NCBI RefSeq assembly: GCF_014269205.2
Contig: NZ_JABWRY020000001.1
Coordinates: 2,976,001 to 3,040,000 of the forward strand
Direction of reading: 5' to 3'
Source of the DNA: Pseudomonas kermanshahensis
Lineage (GTDB): Bacteria > Pseudomonadota > Gammaproteobacteria > Pseudomonadales > Pseudomonadaceae
Length of the DNA stretch: 64,000 bases
The notes below the pieces were generated by a model, which saw only the letters and a list, made by a program, of their open reading frames with translations, did no database searches and was not told the DNA's origin. The stretch's first letter is position 1; every line of letters begins with the position of its first letter. The position numbers and the translations under genes were made by a program. Positions 32,589 to 41,057 of the stretch are shown here, piece after piece.

Positions 32589-34007
32589 ATGCCCACCACC
32601 TACGGAAGCGTCTGCAGCGGCATTGAAGCTGCGACCGTAGCCTGGCACTCGCTGGGCTGGCGTCCCGAGTGGTACGCCGAGATCGAGCCGTTTCCTTGCG
32701 CCGTATTGGCCTACCGCTACCCAGATACGCCGAACCACGGCGACATGACTCGCCTAGCAGCCATGGTGCTGTCCGGCAAGATTCCGGCGCCCGAGGTACT
32801 GGTCGGCGGCACGCCCTGCCAGGCCTTCAGCGTGGCCGGTATGCGCGAAGGTCTGGCCGATCCCCGGGGCGCCCTCACCATCAAATACGTGGAGCTGCTC
32901 GATGCAATTGACCATGTTCGAACAAAGCGCGGCCAGCCCGAGGCCACCTGTCTCTGGGAAAATGTCCCCGGCGTCCTCTCCGACAAAGGCAACGCGTTTG
33001 GCTGCTTCCTCGGCGCCCTGGTGGGCGAATCCGAAGAACTCCAACCGCCAGGGGGCAAATGGAAGGACGCTGGTTGTGTGTATGGACCCACGCGAACAGT
33101 CGCATGGCGGATTCTGGATGCCCAATATTTCGGCCTGGCCCAACGACGCCGCCGTGTGTTCGTTGTCGCAAGTGCTCGAGCAGGGTTCGATCCCCTCGAA
33201 GTACTTTTTGAGCGCGAAGGCCTGCGTCGGGATACTCCGCCGCGCCGAGGCGAGGGGCAAGCAACTGCCGGCACAATTACAGCAAGCACTGGAGGCGTCG
33301 ACGAAAATGACTCAGCAGACGGACGCTTGACCGTATTCGGCGGGAACAATACGGCGGGACCGATCGATATAGCACCTGCGCGGAACGCATGCGCCAGCCC
33401 CAGCGGAAGGCTAGATTTCGAATCCGAGGCTTTTGTTGTGAGCGGCACGCTCCAGGCCAATGGGAAAGCAGCCGGCAGCGCTACCCAGCAGGATGCTGAG
33501 AATGGAATGCTGGTGGTGCACGGCACGCAGGATCCCGACGTGCTGAATGACCTTGTCCACCCGCTGGGCAGGAACAGCGGACAAGAAAACGCCCTACTTG
33601 CTTTCAGCTGCAAGGATCACGGAGCCGATGCAGGCGACTTGGCCCCGACGCTTCGGGCCATGGGTCACGGCGCCAGTCACCCAAACGCCGGCGGACAAGT
33701 TGCGGTGTGCATCACCGACGATATCACGCACACACTGAAGGCCGAGGGATTCAACGCCAGCGAAGACGGTACCGGCCGGGGCCAGCCAATGATTCAAGGG
33801 GAGGCTGGTGTTCGCCGCCTCACCCCGCGCGAGTGCGAATGGCTCCAGGGCTTTCCCGGCAATCACACCCGCATCCCCTATCGCGGCAAACCCGAGGACG
33901 AATGCCCGGACGGCCCACGCTACAAGGCGATCGGTAACAGCAAGGCCGTCTTCGTCGTCCGCTGGATCGGCCAGCGCATCCAACAACAACTTGAACGTCT
34001 CGCTTGA
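32589..34007 (+). CDS. orphan C5-cytosine DNA methyltransferase
   Basis: 472 residues from MPTTYGSVCSG (ATG 32589). Motif IV is GGTPCQAFSVAG with catalytic Cys77; motif VI ENVPG, motif VIII QRRRRVFVV, motif IX RRLTPRECEWLQGFP and motif X YKAIGNS are all present. The variable region (about 230-400) has repeated T-L/I-x-A-x-G segments typical of phage Dcm-like target domains. No restriction enzyme is near, so it probably protects phage DNA from host restriction or modifies regulatory sites. Target sequence cannot be read. Confidence 0.92.
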   Translation: MPTTYGSVCSGIEAATVAWHSLGWRPEWYAEIEPFPCAVLAYRYPDTPNHGDMTRLAAMVLSGKIPAPEVLVGGTPCQAFSVAGMREGLADPRGALTIKYVELLDAIDHVRTKRGQPEATCLWENVPGVLSDKGNAFGCFLGALVGESEELQPPGGKWKDAGCVYGPTRTVAWRILDAQYFGLAQRRRRVFVVASARAGFDPLEVLFEREGLRRDTPPRRGEGQATAGTITASTGGVDENDSADGRLTVFGGNNTAGPIDIAPARNACASPSGRLDFESEAFVVSGTLQANGKAAGSATQQDAENGMLVVHGTQDPDVLNDLVHPLGRNSGQENALLAFSCKDHGADAGDLAPTLRAMGHGASHPNAGGQVAVCITDDITHTLKAEGFNASEDGTGRGQPMIQGEAGVRRLTPRECEWLQGFPGNHTRIPYRGKPEDECPDGPRYKAIGNSKAVFVVRWIGQRIQQQLERLA

Positions 34008-34016
34008 GGTATCCCC

Positions 34017-34700
34017 ATGCCCACAGAAAACCGATCCAGCAACACAGAGATGGTCAGCGTGCCCGAAGGCTACATGCTGGTAGAGCGCAGCATCTGGACC
34101 GAGCAGCAGGTCGAAGCTGCTACAGCGTGCATTACTCGCCTGAAGGGCGTACCGACCATGACCGACCGCGCCCTGGCCATAGCTGCCATCGATGCAGCCC
34201 AGTGCACCGCGCCAGATATCGCGCTCTCCTATCTACTGCCAACCCCGCAGCCCCACCCCGAGCCTATAGCCTGGATGGTTGGTACTGCCTTCTGGTGGAC
34301 CAAAGAAGAGGCGCAGCGGGACGCGGCGGCGGCTGGGATGCCCATGATTCCGGTTGGTCCGATGACCGGTGCAGGCGATATCGGGCTGGCCCGCGAGATG
34401 CTCCACAGGGCCTTGCGCCGCGAGGATAAGTGGGCGTTTCTCTGCAGTGGCCGGAACAAACAAATGGCCGAGCTTCGTGCCAAGCTGGCTGAGCTGCCAG
34501 AGATGCTGATCTCCGCCATTGAGCGAGAGCAGGAACGGTGTTCGCAAGAAGACTACCTGATGGACTCCGACGATTGCATCAAGGTCATCCGCGAGGCCTT
34601 GGCCGACATCGGTGTTCCGGTTCCGCCGGATCAACCCTACCAGGGCATCCCCGGAACATCCTTCCAGCGTCTGAATGCTCTGGCCAATCAGGGCGAGTAA
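34017..34700 (+). CDS. hypothetical early phage protein (Ea22-like style)
   Basis: 227 residues. N-terminal MVSVPEGYMLVERSIWTEQQVEAA resembles the opening of lambda Ea22-like proteins; a central DUF551-like phrase (EPIAWMVGTAFWWTKEEAQRDAAAAG) and a coiled-coil region follow, with CSQEDYLMDSDDCIKVIREALADIGV at the C-terminus. Modular mosaic of early genes. Function unknown. Confidence 0.7.
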   Translation: MPTENRSSNTEMVSVPEGYMLVERSIWTEQQVEAATACITRLKGVPTMTDRALAIAAIDAAQCTAPDIALSYLLPTPQPHPEPIAWMVGTAFWWTKEEAQRDAAAAGMPMIPVGPMTGAGDIGLAREMLHRALRREDKWAFLCSGRNKQMAELRAKLAELPEMLISAIEREQERCSQEDYLMDSDDCIKVIREALADIGVPVPPDQPYQGIPGTSFQRLNALANQGE

Positions 34701-34757
34701 GCCGCCAACCGCAAAGAGCACATCTGTACTCCACCCCAGCTGTAACCCCTCGTCCCT

Positions 34758-35060
34758 CTATTTCGAGCAGGCCGCAATCTTTTCCGTTGCAGCCAGGCCT
34801 TCGGTGGCAATCCGGCGTGCACGCCCTACACCCCAGGCCAATGCCCTGGTCATCGATTCGCCTGGGCGGGAGTCGAAAGCTTCCTCGTGGATCGCAGCGC
34901 CAGAGGCCGCATAGACGCCGATGAACATCTGCGTGTTGCCCGTGCGAGACAGCCGGACCTGCACATCGATAAACGTACCATCATCGAGAGTTTCGTCATG
35001 GTCCCGGTGGTGCAGGGTTGGGTCCGACCACTGCCAATAAACGTCGCCGCGCATGCGCAT
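34758..35060 (-). CDS. hypothetical protein on the opposite strand
   Basis: 100 residues from MRMRGDVYWQW (ATG 35058-35060 with AGGAGG 5 nt upstream, an excellent ribosome site). Predicted beta-rich: DGTFIDVQVRLSRTGNTQMFIGVYAASG, then a helix with ESMTRALAWGVGRARRIA. No signal peptide or known domain. The strong ribosome site argues for real expression. Confidence 0.7.
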   Translation of the reverse strand: MRMRGDVYWQWSDPTLHHRDHDETLDDGTFIDVQVRLSRTGNTQMFIGVYAASGAAIHEEAFDSRPGESMTRALAWGVGRARRIATEGLAATEKIAACSK

Positions 35061-35240
35061 GCCGCCTCCTAGGACTGATGTCTTTTTGTTTAGGGCCAAA
35101 GACCACCATAGCGAAGCGATACCAGTGCACAACCGGTAAAGGCCGAACTGTGAGCTGAATCGGACCACCGGGCAAAAAACCTCTACTCATTCATTTTTTT
35201 GTACAACTTACTGCCGCGTTATGGCGGCCAAGGAATCGTC

Positions 35241-35846
35241 ATGCCCGAGAAAAGTGGAATCACCCTAAACCGCGCGGCGCAGGATGTCGTGCTCGAGCGC
35301 CAGCGGCAGGTGAGCGACAAAGGCTATTCGCTCTATCGCGATGACGGCTACACCAAAGGCGAACTGGCCAGGGCAGCAAGCGTCTACGCCCGTCTCTCTG
35401 GGCAGCCCGGGACCATGAGTACCGATTGGCCATGGCCGCCGGAGACATTCAAACCAAGCGCAGATCGTCGACGCGACCTGGTGAAGGCTGGTGCGCTGAT
35501 CCTCGCGGAGATTGAACGCCTCGACCGCCAAGGCCTGATCAAGCCGGCAGTGGTGCGCCGTGACGAATACGGCATGTTTCAGCACCCGGACCTGCCCGAC
35601 TTCGACGAGGGCGACGTCGAGAAAAGCAAGGACTGGGTCACCCAGCAGGGGCTTGAGGTAGTACGAGTCGAACTCGAAACCGACGCTCCGGAAGATATCG
35701 CAGAACGCTACTTCGAGTCTGGCGACCCCGATTGCAGCTACTGGGATCCCAGCAAGCCAGTTTGTGATGGCTGGTTCTGCCTGGCCATCTACGACACAGA
35801 CGCCGGGCCATCATGCTGGTGGGGTCGTCGAGTGGTGACGCCATGA
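35241..35846 (+). CDS. hypothetical early phage protein
   Basis: 201 residues from MPEKSGITLNRA (ATG 35241). The block DVVLERQRQVSDKGYSLYRDDGYTKGELARAASVYA and WPPETFKPSADRRRDLVKAGALILAEIERLDR is widespread in phages of Pseudomonas and enterobacteria, without assigned function. The C-terminal part (about 110-201) is acidic and includes CSYWDPSKPVCDGWFCLAIYD. Overlaps the next gene (ATGA). Confidence 0.75.
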   Translation: MPEKSGITLNRAAQDVVLERQRQVSDKGYSLYRDDGYTKGELARAASVYARLSGQPGTMSTDWPWPPETFKPSADRRRDLVKAGALILAEIERLDRQGLIKPAVVRRDEYGMFQHPDLPDFDEGDVEKSKDWVTQQGLEVVRVELETDAPEDIAERYFESGDPDCSYWDPSKPVCDGWFCLAIYDTDAGPSCWWGRRVVTP

Positions 35847-36061
35847 CCCGCCTCGCCCTCTGCCTCCTGCTGCCGCTTTTCGGGCTCGTGGCGAGCTCGG
35901 CATGGCTTGCATATGAGATGCGCCAGCTCGGCCGATTGCACGCGCAGATGAACTGCCAGCACGCCGGCAACGAGCGCCAGCTCTCCCCGCACGAAACCCA
36001 ACCCGAACCTACACCCGCTCTGGCGCCTGGGCGCTGGATTGATGAGAGGTATGAACTGTGA
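35843..36061 (+). CDS. small membrane-anchored early protein
   Basis: 72 residues from MTRLALCLLLPLFGL (ATG overlaps the upstream stop). One N-terminal transmembrane helix or uncleaved signal, then QLGRLHAQMNCQHAG and a proline-rich end. Next gene starts on GTG within its stop. Function unknown; coupling suggests co-expression. Confidence 0.65.
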   Translation: MTRLALCLLLPLFGLVASSAWLAYEMRQLGRLHAQMNCQHAGNERQLSPHETQPEPTPALAPGRWIDERYEL

Positions 36062-36453
36062 CAAAAGCCACCCGCAAAGATGTGCTCGACGAAATGACCA
36101 AGGAAGACTTGGTGGACTGGATCAGGTCGCAACACTTTTTCATCAAGCCTAAGAAGAGCGATGTTCTGTACCTGCGCTGGCATCGGCAATCGGCCGCCGT
36201 TATCGATGAGATGGAGAAGGAAAACCGCGCACTTGATCACCTCGACTTCGGCGAGCGTGATCGCCTGGCCAAGCAATTCAACGCCTCGAAAGACCCGAAT
36301 GAGCGCCTTCGGCTGATCGAAAAGATCGAGCCATATGACAAGGCCATGAGGGACCATCTCAGCCGATCCGAGGCGATTAACCGCAAGCAGAAGCGAGTGG
36401 ATGCTCTTTACGAGCAGATCGATGTGGAGCGTCGGAAGGAGCAACGTGCATGA
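36058..36453 (+). CDS. helical early phage protein
   Basis: 131 residues from GTG at 36058-36060, overlapping the previous TGA. Highly charged and helical throughout (KEDLVDWIRSQHFFIKPKKSDVLYLRWHRQSAAVIDEMEKEN). The C-terminal 60 residues look like a coiled coil. Overlaps the NinX gene by 4 nt. Not recognised. Confidence 0.7.
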   Translation: MTKATRKDVLDEMTKEDLVDWIRSQHFFIKPKKSDVLYLRWHRQSAAVIDEMEKENRALDHLDFGERDRLAKQFNASKDPNERLRLIEKIEPYDKAMRDHLSRSEAINRKQKRVDALYEQIDVERRKEQRA

Positions 36454-36860
36454 CCGACCTGATCGAAGTGAGGGTATCGAACCTAATCGGTGCGCCGCTG
36501 GACTGGGCGGTGGCCATGGCCGAAGGCTACAAGCAAGACACCGAGAACCACCTGACGATTATCAGTCCCCGGGGCGTCTTCACCAGCGTGAGCATTCGCG
36601 GCGCCTCCGAAGGCTTCGGGTTTCGACCATCCACTAACTGGGACCAGGGCGGCCCGCTGATCGACAAGCACAACGGCGGGCTGCACTACGAGGCCCACCT
36701 CGCCGACGCGAACTTCCGCTACAGCTCTGGGCCAGGCAGGACCGGTTTCTGGTGCTACGGCCCAACTGCGCTAATTGCCTTCTGTCGAAGCCTGGTCAAA
36801 GCCAAGCTCGGCGATACCGTCCAGGTGCCGAAGGAACTGGTCGCGTCCGCAACCCATTAA
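36450..36860 (+). CDS. NinX / DUF2591 family protein
   Basis: 136 residues. TDLIEVRVSNLIGAPLDWAVAMAEG at the start, ... STNWDQGGPLIDKHNGGLHYE and CYGPTALIAFCRSLVKAKLGDTVQVPKEL at the end are the DUF2591 signature. Members occur in early regions of many lambdoid phages; their function is unknown. Coupled to the preceding gene. Confidence 0.85.
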   Translation: MTDLIEVRVSNLIGAPLDWAVAMAEGYKQDTENHLTIISPRGVFTSVSIRGASEGFGFRPSTNWDQGGPLIDKHNGGLHYEAHLADANFRYSSGPGRTGFWCYGPTALIAFCRSLVKAKLGDTVQVPKELVASATH

Positions 36861-36880
36861 TGCGGACGCCCAAGCTCGAA

Positions 36881-37063
36881 CTACCTTACTTTCTTCAGAG
36901 GATTCTGAAGAAGAGCGGCATCAAGCATTGCTTGAACTTCGTCTCTCTCGTTCTTCCTGTGCTGGACCTGCTCCCTATCCAAAGCCGGCCCCTTTTTTTT
37001 GCTACTAGGATCGGAATCGTCGTATTCCGGAAAATCCTCGAAAAAGTCCACCCAATCATTCAC
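36881..37063 (-). CDS. 60-residue acidic/basic phage protein, opposite strand
   Basis: GTG start at 37061-37063 with GAGGG upstream, giving MNDWVDFFEDFPEYDDSDPSS. The NDWVDFFEDFPE opening recurs in small Pseudomonas phage proteins. The rest is charged (KKKGPALDREQVQHRKNERDE). Function unknown. Confidence 0.6.
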   Translation of the reverse strand: MNDWVDFFEDFPEYDDSDPSSKKKGPALDREQVQHRKNERDEVQAMLDAALLQNPLKKVR

Positions 37064-37142
37064 TTCAAGATCCCTCTAGTTATGGTGAGGGGTGGATTAA
37101 AAGCGCTATTGCAGCCAAAAGCAAAGCCGCATCCCCTAAAAC

Positions 37143-37328
37143 TCAAGCCCGCCGACGCACCGCCAAGAAGTGCGTCGCAGCCAGCAACACCCCCGGTATA
37201 GCCAAGCCAAGGCCGCTGTATATGAATGCAGGCTGTTTTGACAGCAGACCGCCCATTACAAACCCCATACCAGTGGGTATCAGTGTGACCGCTACGTAGC
37301 CGAACGGCTTCCTGGTTTCCTTGCCCAT
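37143..37328 (-). CDS. small two-helix membrane protein
   Basis: 61 residues, ATG 37326-37328 preceded by AGGAGAGG. Two transmembrane helices (VAVTLIPTGMGFVMGGLL and IYSGLGLAIPGVLLAATHFL) and an Arg-rich end. Another opposite-strand membrane gene in this arm. Function unknown. Confidence 0.6.
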   Translation of the reverse strand: MGKETRKPFGYVAVTLIPTGMGFVMGGLLSKQPAFIYSGLGLAIPGVLLAATHFLAVRRRA

Positions 37329-37396
37329 ATCACCTCTCCTTTAGAGCTCCAATTTAATCACATGAGCCCGCCGACATGCGCGGGCGAGGATGACCT

Positions 37397-37894
37397 ATGT
37401 CCGCAACAGAACGCTTCCACCACACCGCGAACGACTGCCTGGAGCGCTTGGCCGCCAACCTCTGGCCTGATGCCAAGTTGGCACTGGTGATCTACACCCC
37501 CGGCAAGCCACAGCTCGACATTGTGCTCAAGGACAGCGGCCTCAACGTCGACGAGGTCGTGAGCACTCTGCGTCGTCGCGGTGGCCTCGGCCTCGATGGC
37601 GAGAACATCTACAAGCGCCTGCTCTGTGACGCAATCCTCGGAGCCATGGCTTTCGGCAAGCAGAACAGCAACCCTCCGCCTGCTGGGCATTGGGGTCAGG
37701 AGTTCTGGGACATCGGCCGAGCCGAGGGCGCCCTGCAGGAAGAGCTGGTGCACGCGCTGCGCCTAGTTCGCAAAGAGCTGGATTCTTGCCAGCGAGTGAT
37801 TCACTACGCCGGCGGCTTCGACCCGGCCTACGTCAGCGGCGCCCAGGCAGCCATCAGCATCGCTGATGGGGCGCTAGCGAATATCCCCGCCTGA
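37397..37894 (+). CDS. hypothetical early phage protein
   Basis: 165 residues. The opening HHTANDCLERLAANLWPDAKLALVIYTPGKPQLDIVL and the block YKRLLCDAILGAMAFGKQNSNPPPAGHWGQEFWDIGR are of a Pseudomonas phage family without a name. C-terminal helix bundle. Precedes excisionase; no function inferred. Confidence 0.7.
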   Translation: MSATERFHHTANDCLERLAANLWPDAKLALVIYTPGKPQLDIVLKDSGLNVDEVVSTLRRRGGLGLDGENIYKRLLCDAILGAMAFGKQNSNPPPAGHWGQEFWDIGRAEGALQEELVHALRLVRKELDSCQRVIHYAGGFDPAYVSGAQAAISIADGALANIPA

Positions 37895-37933
37895 CCACCA
37901 ACCTGCCGCCACCGGCGGCGTGGAGACCATCCC

Positions 37934-38266
37934 ATGGATATCGAGAGCACCAGTGACGTAGACAAGGTCACCGAGCAGCGAATGGCCGAACTCATCGGCT
38001 GCACTAAACGCTCCCTAGAACACCGACGCCTGGATGGGAAGATTCCCGCGGGCGTCTGGATGAAGCACGGCGGCCGGATCATTTACAGCAAAAAGAGGTA
38101 TGACGAATGGCTGGAAAGCCAATGGGTTTACCCCGTGGGGTCGAAATCTTCCGCAACTCCCTCCGCATTCGTTTCACATGGGACGGTATCCGTCGATGCG
38201 AAACGCTCCCCTATCCCCCGACACAAAAAGGGATCAAGGCTGCATCCAGCCTTCGCGATCAGGTAA
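37934..38266 (+). CDS. xis: excisionase
   Basis: 110 residues. Winged-helix core: VTEQRMAELIGCTKRSLEHRRLDGKIPAGVWMKHGGRIIYSKKRYDEWLESQW (residues 12-66), as in MerR-like Xis proteins. The C-terminal 45 residues overlap the integrase N-terminal coding region by 160 nt in another frame, much longer than the overlap in lambda, and may be non-conserved. It bends attR DNA and controls the direction of recombination. Confidence 0.8.
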   Translation: MDIESTSDVDKVTEQRMAELIGCTKRSLEHRRLDGKIPAGVWMKHGGRIIYSKKRYDEWLESQWVYPVGSKSSATPSAFVSHGTVSVDAKRSPIPRHKKGSRLHPAFAIR

Positions 38267-39300
38267 CCAGCCTCAACAAGCTTGGCCTGCTTGATCCAGA
38301 CAAATACGCCGAGCTATTCCCCAGCTCGCAAGCTGCGGTCGGCGGTAAGCCGACTTTTGGCGAATATGCTCAGCTCTGGCTAGACAGCCGCGAAATCACC
38401 CAAGGTACGCACAACAACTACAAAAGCGCCTTGAACCTCTATTGGGTACCGCGACTGGCCATGGTCCGTGTCGACCTGATCACGACCAATCTCCTCCGCC
38501 GCGTCATCATTGAAACCGAATGGACTTCGGCAAATGTGAAGCGCAATGCGATCACCCGATTGTCGACGATCCTTGCGGGGGCGACTCGGGAGGGCCTGCT
38601 AGTCAAGAATCCCGCCGAGCTGATCGAACTGCCGAAGCGGTCGAAGAAGGAGATCGACCCATTCAGCCTGGCGGAAGCCAATAGCATCATCGACAAGCTG
38701 TATCAGCACAAGCACTGGCCTAGCCTGATCTATGCCGCTCTGTTCGAGTTCATGTTCTTCACCGGCCTCCGACTGTCGGAGGCATTGGCGGTACGGTGGG
38801 ATGTGATCGATATGGGAAGAAAGACGGTGCACGTCAAGAGGACTGTCGCCCTGGGCGAGGTGGAGGAAAGGACGAAAACCGGCCGGGACCGTTTCGTGCT
38901 GCTGAACGATAGGGCCTTACGGGCTATACAGTTCGCCAGGCAATACGCGGATCGCCGCAGAGATGGTAAGGGGGCGGTGACCGAAACGCCGTTTCTGTTC
39001 CCGCCTTCGAAGAACGCCGAGTACGTGAAACAGACGTCCGACCTCCACAAGCAGTGGGTGCCTGTGCTCAATGAATTGGGGATCAGGCGTCGTCCCCCAT
39101 ACAACTGCCGTCACACCTATGCGACAATATGCTTAATGTCCGGCCTCAACCCCGCATTTATCGCCCAACAGCTAGGTCACAGCGTGCAGATGCTGCTGTC
39201 GACGTATGCCCGTTGGCTTAACTCAAGCTCTGACTGGAGCGAGCTGGAAAAACTCAAGATTGGTATCAAATCGGTATCAGCTGAAAGCCCAGCGTCGTAA
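38107..39300 (+). CDS. int: phage integrase (tyrosine recombinase) at attR
   Basis: 397 residues. An N-terminal arm-binding domain (GVEIFRNSLRIRFTWDG, DUF3596-like, residues 10-55) and SAM-like domain (residues 80-175) precede the catalytic domain: Arg222 (TGLRLSEAL), Lys257 (TKTGR), Arg335 in YNCRHTYAT, His358 (QLGHS) and Tyr367 (STYARW). The first histidine of HxxR is replaced by Tyr332, a known variation. It ends 20 nt before ybiT, so attR must be at or near 39300-39320. Start may be Met1 or Met6. Confidence 0.92.
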   Translation: MAGKPMGLPRGVEIFRNSLRIRFTWDGIRRCETLPYPPTQKGIKAASSLRDQVTSLNKLGLLDPDKYAELFPSSQAAVGGKPTFGEYAQLWLDSREITQGTHNNYKSALNLYWVPRLAMVRVDLITTNLLRRVIIETEWTSANVKRNAITRLSTILAGATREGLLVKNPAELIELPKRSKKEIDPFSLAEANSIIDKLYQHKHWPSLIYAALFEFMFFTGLRLSEALAVRWDVIDMGRKTVHVKRTVALGEVEERTKTGRDRFVLLNDRALRAIQFARQYADRRRDGKGAVTETPFLFPPSKNAEYVKQTSDLHKQWVPVLNELGIRRRPPYNCRHTYATICLMSGLNPAFIAQQLGHSVQMLLSTYARWLNSSSDWSELEKLKIGIKSVSAESPAS

Positions 39301-39320
39301 GTTACTGATAGGTAAGCCCT
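39301..39320. other. prophage-chromosome junction, probable attR region
   Basis: Only 20 nt separate the integrase stop from the TTG start of ybiT, and AGGTAAG here serves as the ybiT ribosome site. The att core should lie here, in the integrase 3' end, or within the first ybiT codons. The matching attL is outside the window, so the core cannot be defined. Confidence 0.55.
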
Positions 39321-40907
39321 TTGATCTCCACCGCCAACATCACCATGCAGTTCGGCTCCAAGCCGCTGTTTGAAAACGTTTCCGTCAAATTCAACAACGG
39401 CAACCGCTACGGCCTCATCGGCGCCAACGGTTGCGGTAAGTCGACCTTCATGAAGATCCTCGGCGGCGACCTTGAGCCGTCCGGTGGCCAGGTCATGCTC
39501 GAGCCAAACACCCGCCTCGGCAAGCTGCGCCAGGACCAGTTCGCCTACGAGGAATTCACCGTGATCGATACGGTGATCATGGGCCACGGCCAGCTGTGGA
39601 AGGTCAAAGCCGAGCGCGATCGTATCTACTCGCTGCCAGAAATGACCGAGGAAGACGGCATGGCCGTCGCCGAGCTGGAAACCGAATTCGCCGAGATGGA
39701 CGGTTACACCGCCGAATCGCGCGCCGGTGAACTGCTGCTGGGCCTGGGGATTCCGCTGGACCAGCACTTCGGCCCGATGAGCGAAGTGGCACCGGGCTGG
39801 AAGCTGCGTGTGCTGCTGGCCCAGGCGCTGTTCTCGGACCCGGACGTGCTGCTGCTCGACGAACCGACCAACCACCTGGACATCAACACCATCCGCTGGC
39901 TGGAAACGATCCTCACGGCGCGCAACAGCACCATGATCATCATTTCCCACGACCGGCACTTCCTGAACAGCGTTTGCACTCACATGGCCGACCTGGACTA
40001 CGGTGAGCTGCGCCTGTTCCCAGGTAACTACGACGAGTACATGACCGCCGCGACCCAGTCGCGCGAGCAGTTGCTGTCGGACAACGCCAAGAAGAAAGCC
40101 CAGATCGCCGAGCTGCAGACCTTCGTCAGCCGCTTCTCGGCCAACGCCTCCAAGGCCAAGCAGGCCACCTCGCGCGCCAAGCAGATCGACAAGATCCAGC
40201 TGGCCGAGGTCAAACCCTCGAGCCGGGTCAGCCCGTTCATCCGCTTCGAGCAGACCAAGAAGCTGCACCGTCAGGCCGTCGTGGTCGAAAAAATGGCCAA
40301 GGCCTTCGACGACAAGGTTCTGTTCAAGAACTTCGACATCACTGTCGAAGCTGGCGAGCGCGTTGCGATCATCGGCCCCAACGGTATCGGCAAGACCACC
40401 CTGCTGCGCACCCTGGTTGGCGAAATGACACCGGATGCGGGCTCGGTGAAGTGGACCGACAGCGCGGAAGTAGGCTACTACGCCCAGGACCACGCCCACG
40501 ACTTCGAGGACGACCTGAGCCTGTTCGACTGGATGGGCCAGTGGACCTCCGGTGAGCAGGTGATTCGCGGCACCCTCGGGCGCATGCTGTTCTCCAACGA
40601 CGAGATCCTCAAGTCGGTGAAGGTGATTTCCGGTGGTGAGCAAGGCCGCATGCTGTTCGGCAAGCTGATCCTGCAAAAACCGAACGTGCTGGTGATGGAC
40701 GAACCGACCAACCACCTGGACATGGAATCGATCGAAGCACTGAACCTGGCGCTGGAAAACTACCCAGGCACGCTGCTGTTCGTCAGCCATGACCGCGAGT
40801 TCGTGTCCTCGCTGGCCACCCGCATCATCGAGCTGTCGCCGGACGGTGTCGTGGACTTCAGCGGCACCTATGACGACTACCTGCGTAGCCAGGGCGTCGT
40901 GGTCTGA
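39321..40907 (+). CDS. ybiT: ABC-F ATPase YbiT
   Basis: 528 residues from TTG (39321-39323) with AGGTAAG upstream. Two ABC domains: Walker [10 protein letters not shown] near 36 and GPNGIGKTT near 355, signature-like regions [11 protein letters not shown] and SGGEQGRM, Walker [13 protein letters not shown] and [12 protein letters not shown], with a linker (P-site tRNA interaction motif) between. Start [20 protein letters not shown] matches YbiT among EttA/YbiT/YheS/Uup. It acts on the ribosome. The prophage has replaced whatever lay directly upstream, including the native promoter unless this is carried by the att region. Confidence 0.93.
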   Translation: MISTANITMQFGSKPLFENVSVKFNNGNRYGLIGANGCGKSTFMKILGGDLEPSGGQVMLEPNTRLGKLRQDQFAYEEFTVIDTVIMGHGQLWKVKAERDRIYSLPEMTEEDGMAVAELETEFAEMDGYTAESRAGELLLGLGIPLDQHFGPMSEVAPGWKLRVLLAQALFSDPDVLLLDEPTNHLDINTIRWLETILTARNSTMIIISHDRHFLNSVCTHMADLDYGELRLFPGNYDEYMTAATQSREQLLSDNAKKKAQIAELQTFVSRFSANASKAKQATSRAKQIDKIQLAEVKPSSRVSPFIRFEQTKKLHRQAVVVEKMAKAFDDKVLFKNFDITVEAGERVAIIGPNGIGKTTLLRTLVGEMTPDAGSVKWTDSAEVGYYAQDHAHDFEDDLSLFDWMGQWTSGEQVIRGTLGRMLFSNDEILKSVKVISGGEQGRMLFGKLILQKPNVLVMDEPTNHLDMESIEALNLALENYPGTLLFVSHDREFVSSLATRIIELSPDGVVDFSGTYDDYLRSQGVVV

Positions 40908-40919
40908 TGTAGTGCGCTC

Positions 40920-40947
40920 CGCCTGGTCGCGTTGAGTTGACCAGGCG
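40920..40947 (+). terminator. stem-loop after ybiT, possible terminator
   Basis: Perfect 9-bp stem CGCCTGGTC/GACCAGGCG with a 10-nt loop, but no T-run follows, so termination strength is uncertain. Confidence 0.4.
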
Positions 40948-41057
40948 GATCCCATGGATGGGTCATTCACCCGGAATAATTCGTTAGCCTGCTTTCATTT
41001 CCTTCGCGCAACGGCCATGATGAAACAACGCCCAACCGCCCGCCCGCGAAAGAGCCC

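Noticed and set aside
32754..33613. Minus-strand frames across the methyltransferase gene (up to 298 codons)
   Set aside because: Shadows of the methyltransferase reading frame, which has all conserved motifs.
39177..40970. 597-codon minus-strand frame antisense to ybiT
   Set aside because: Gln/His/Val-rich translation mirroring the ABC-F gene; no start signal and no family similarity.
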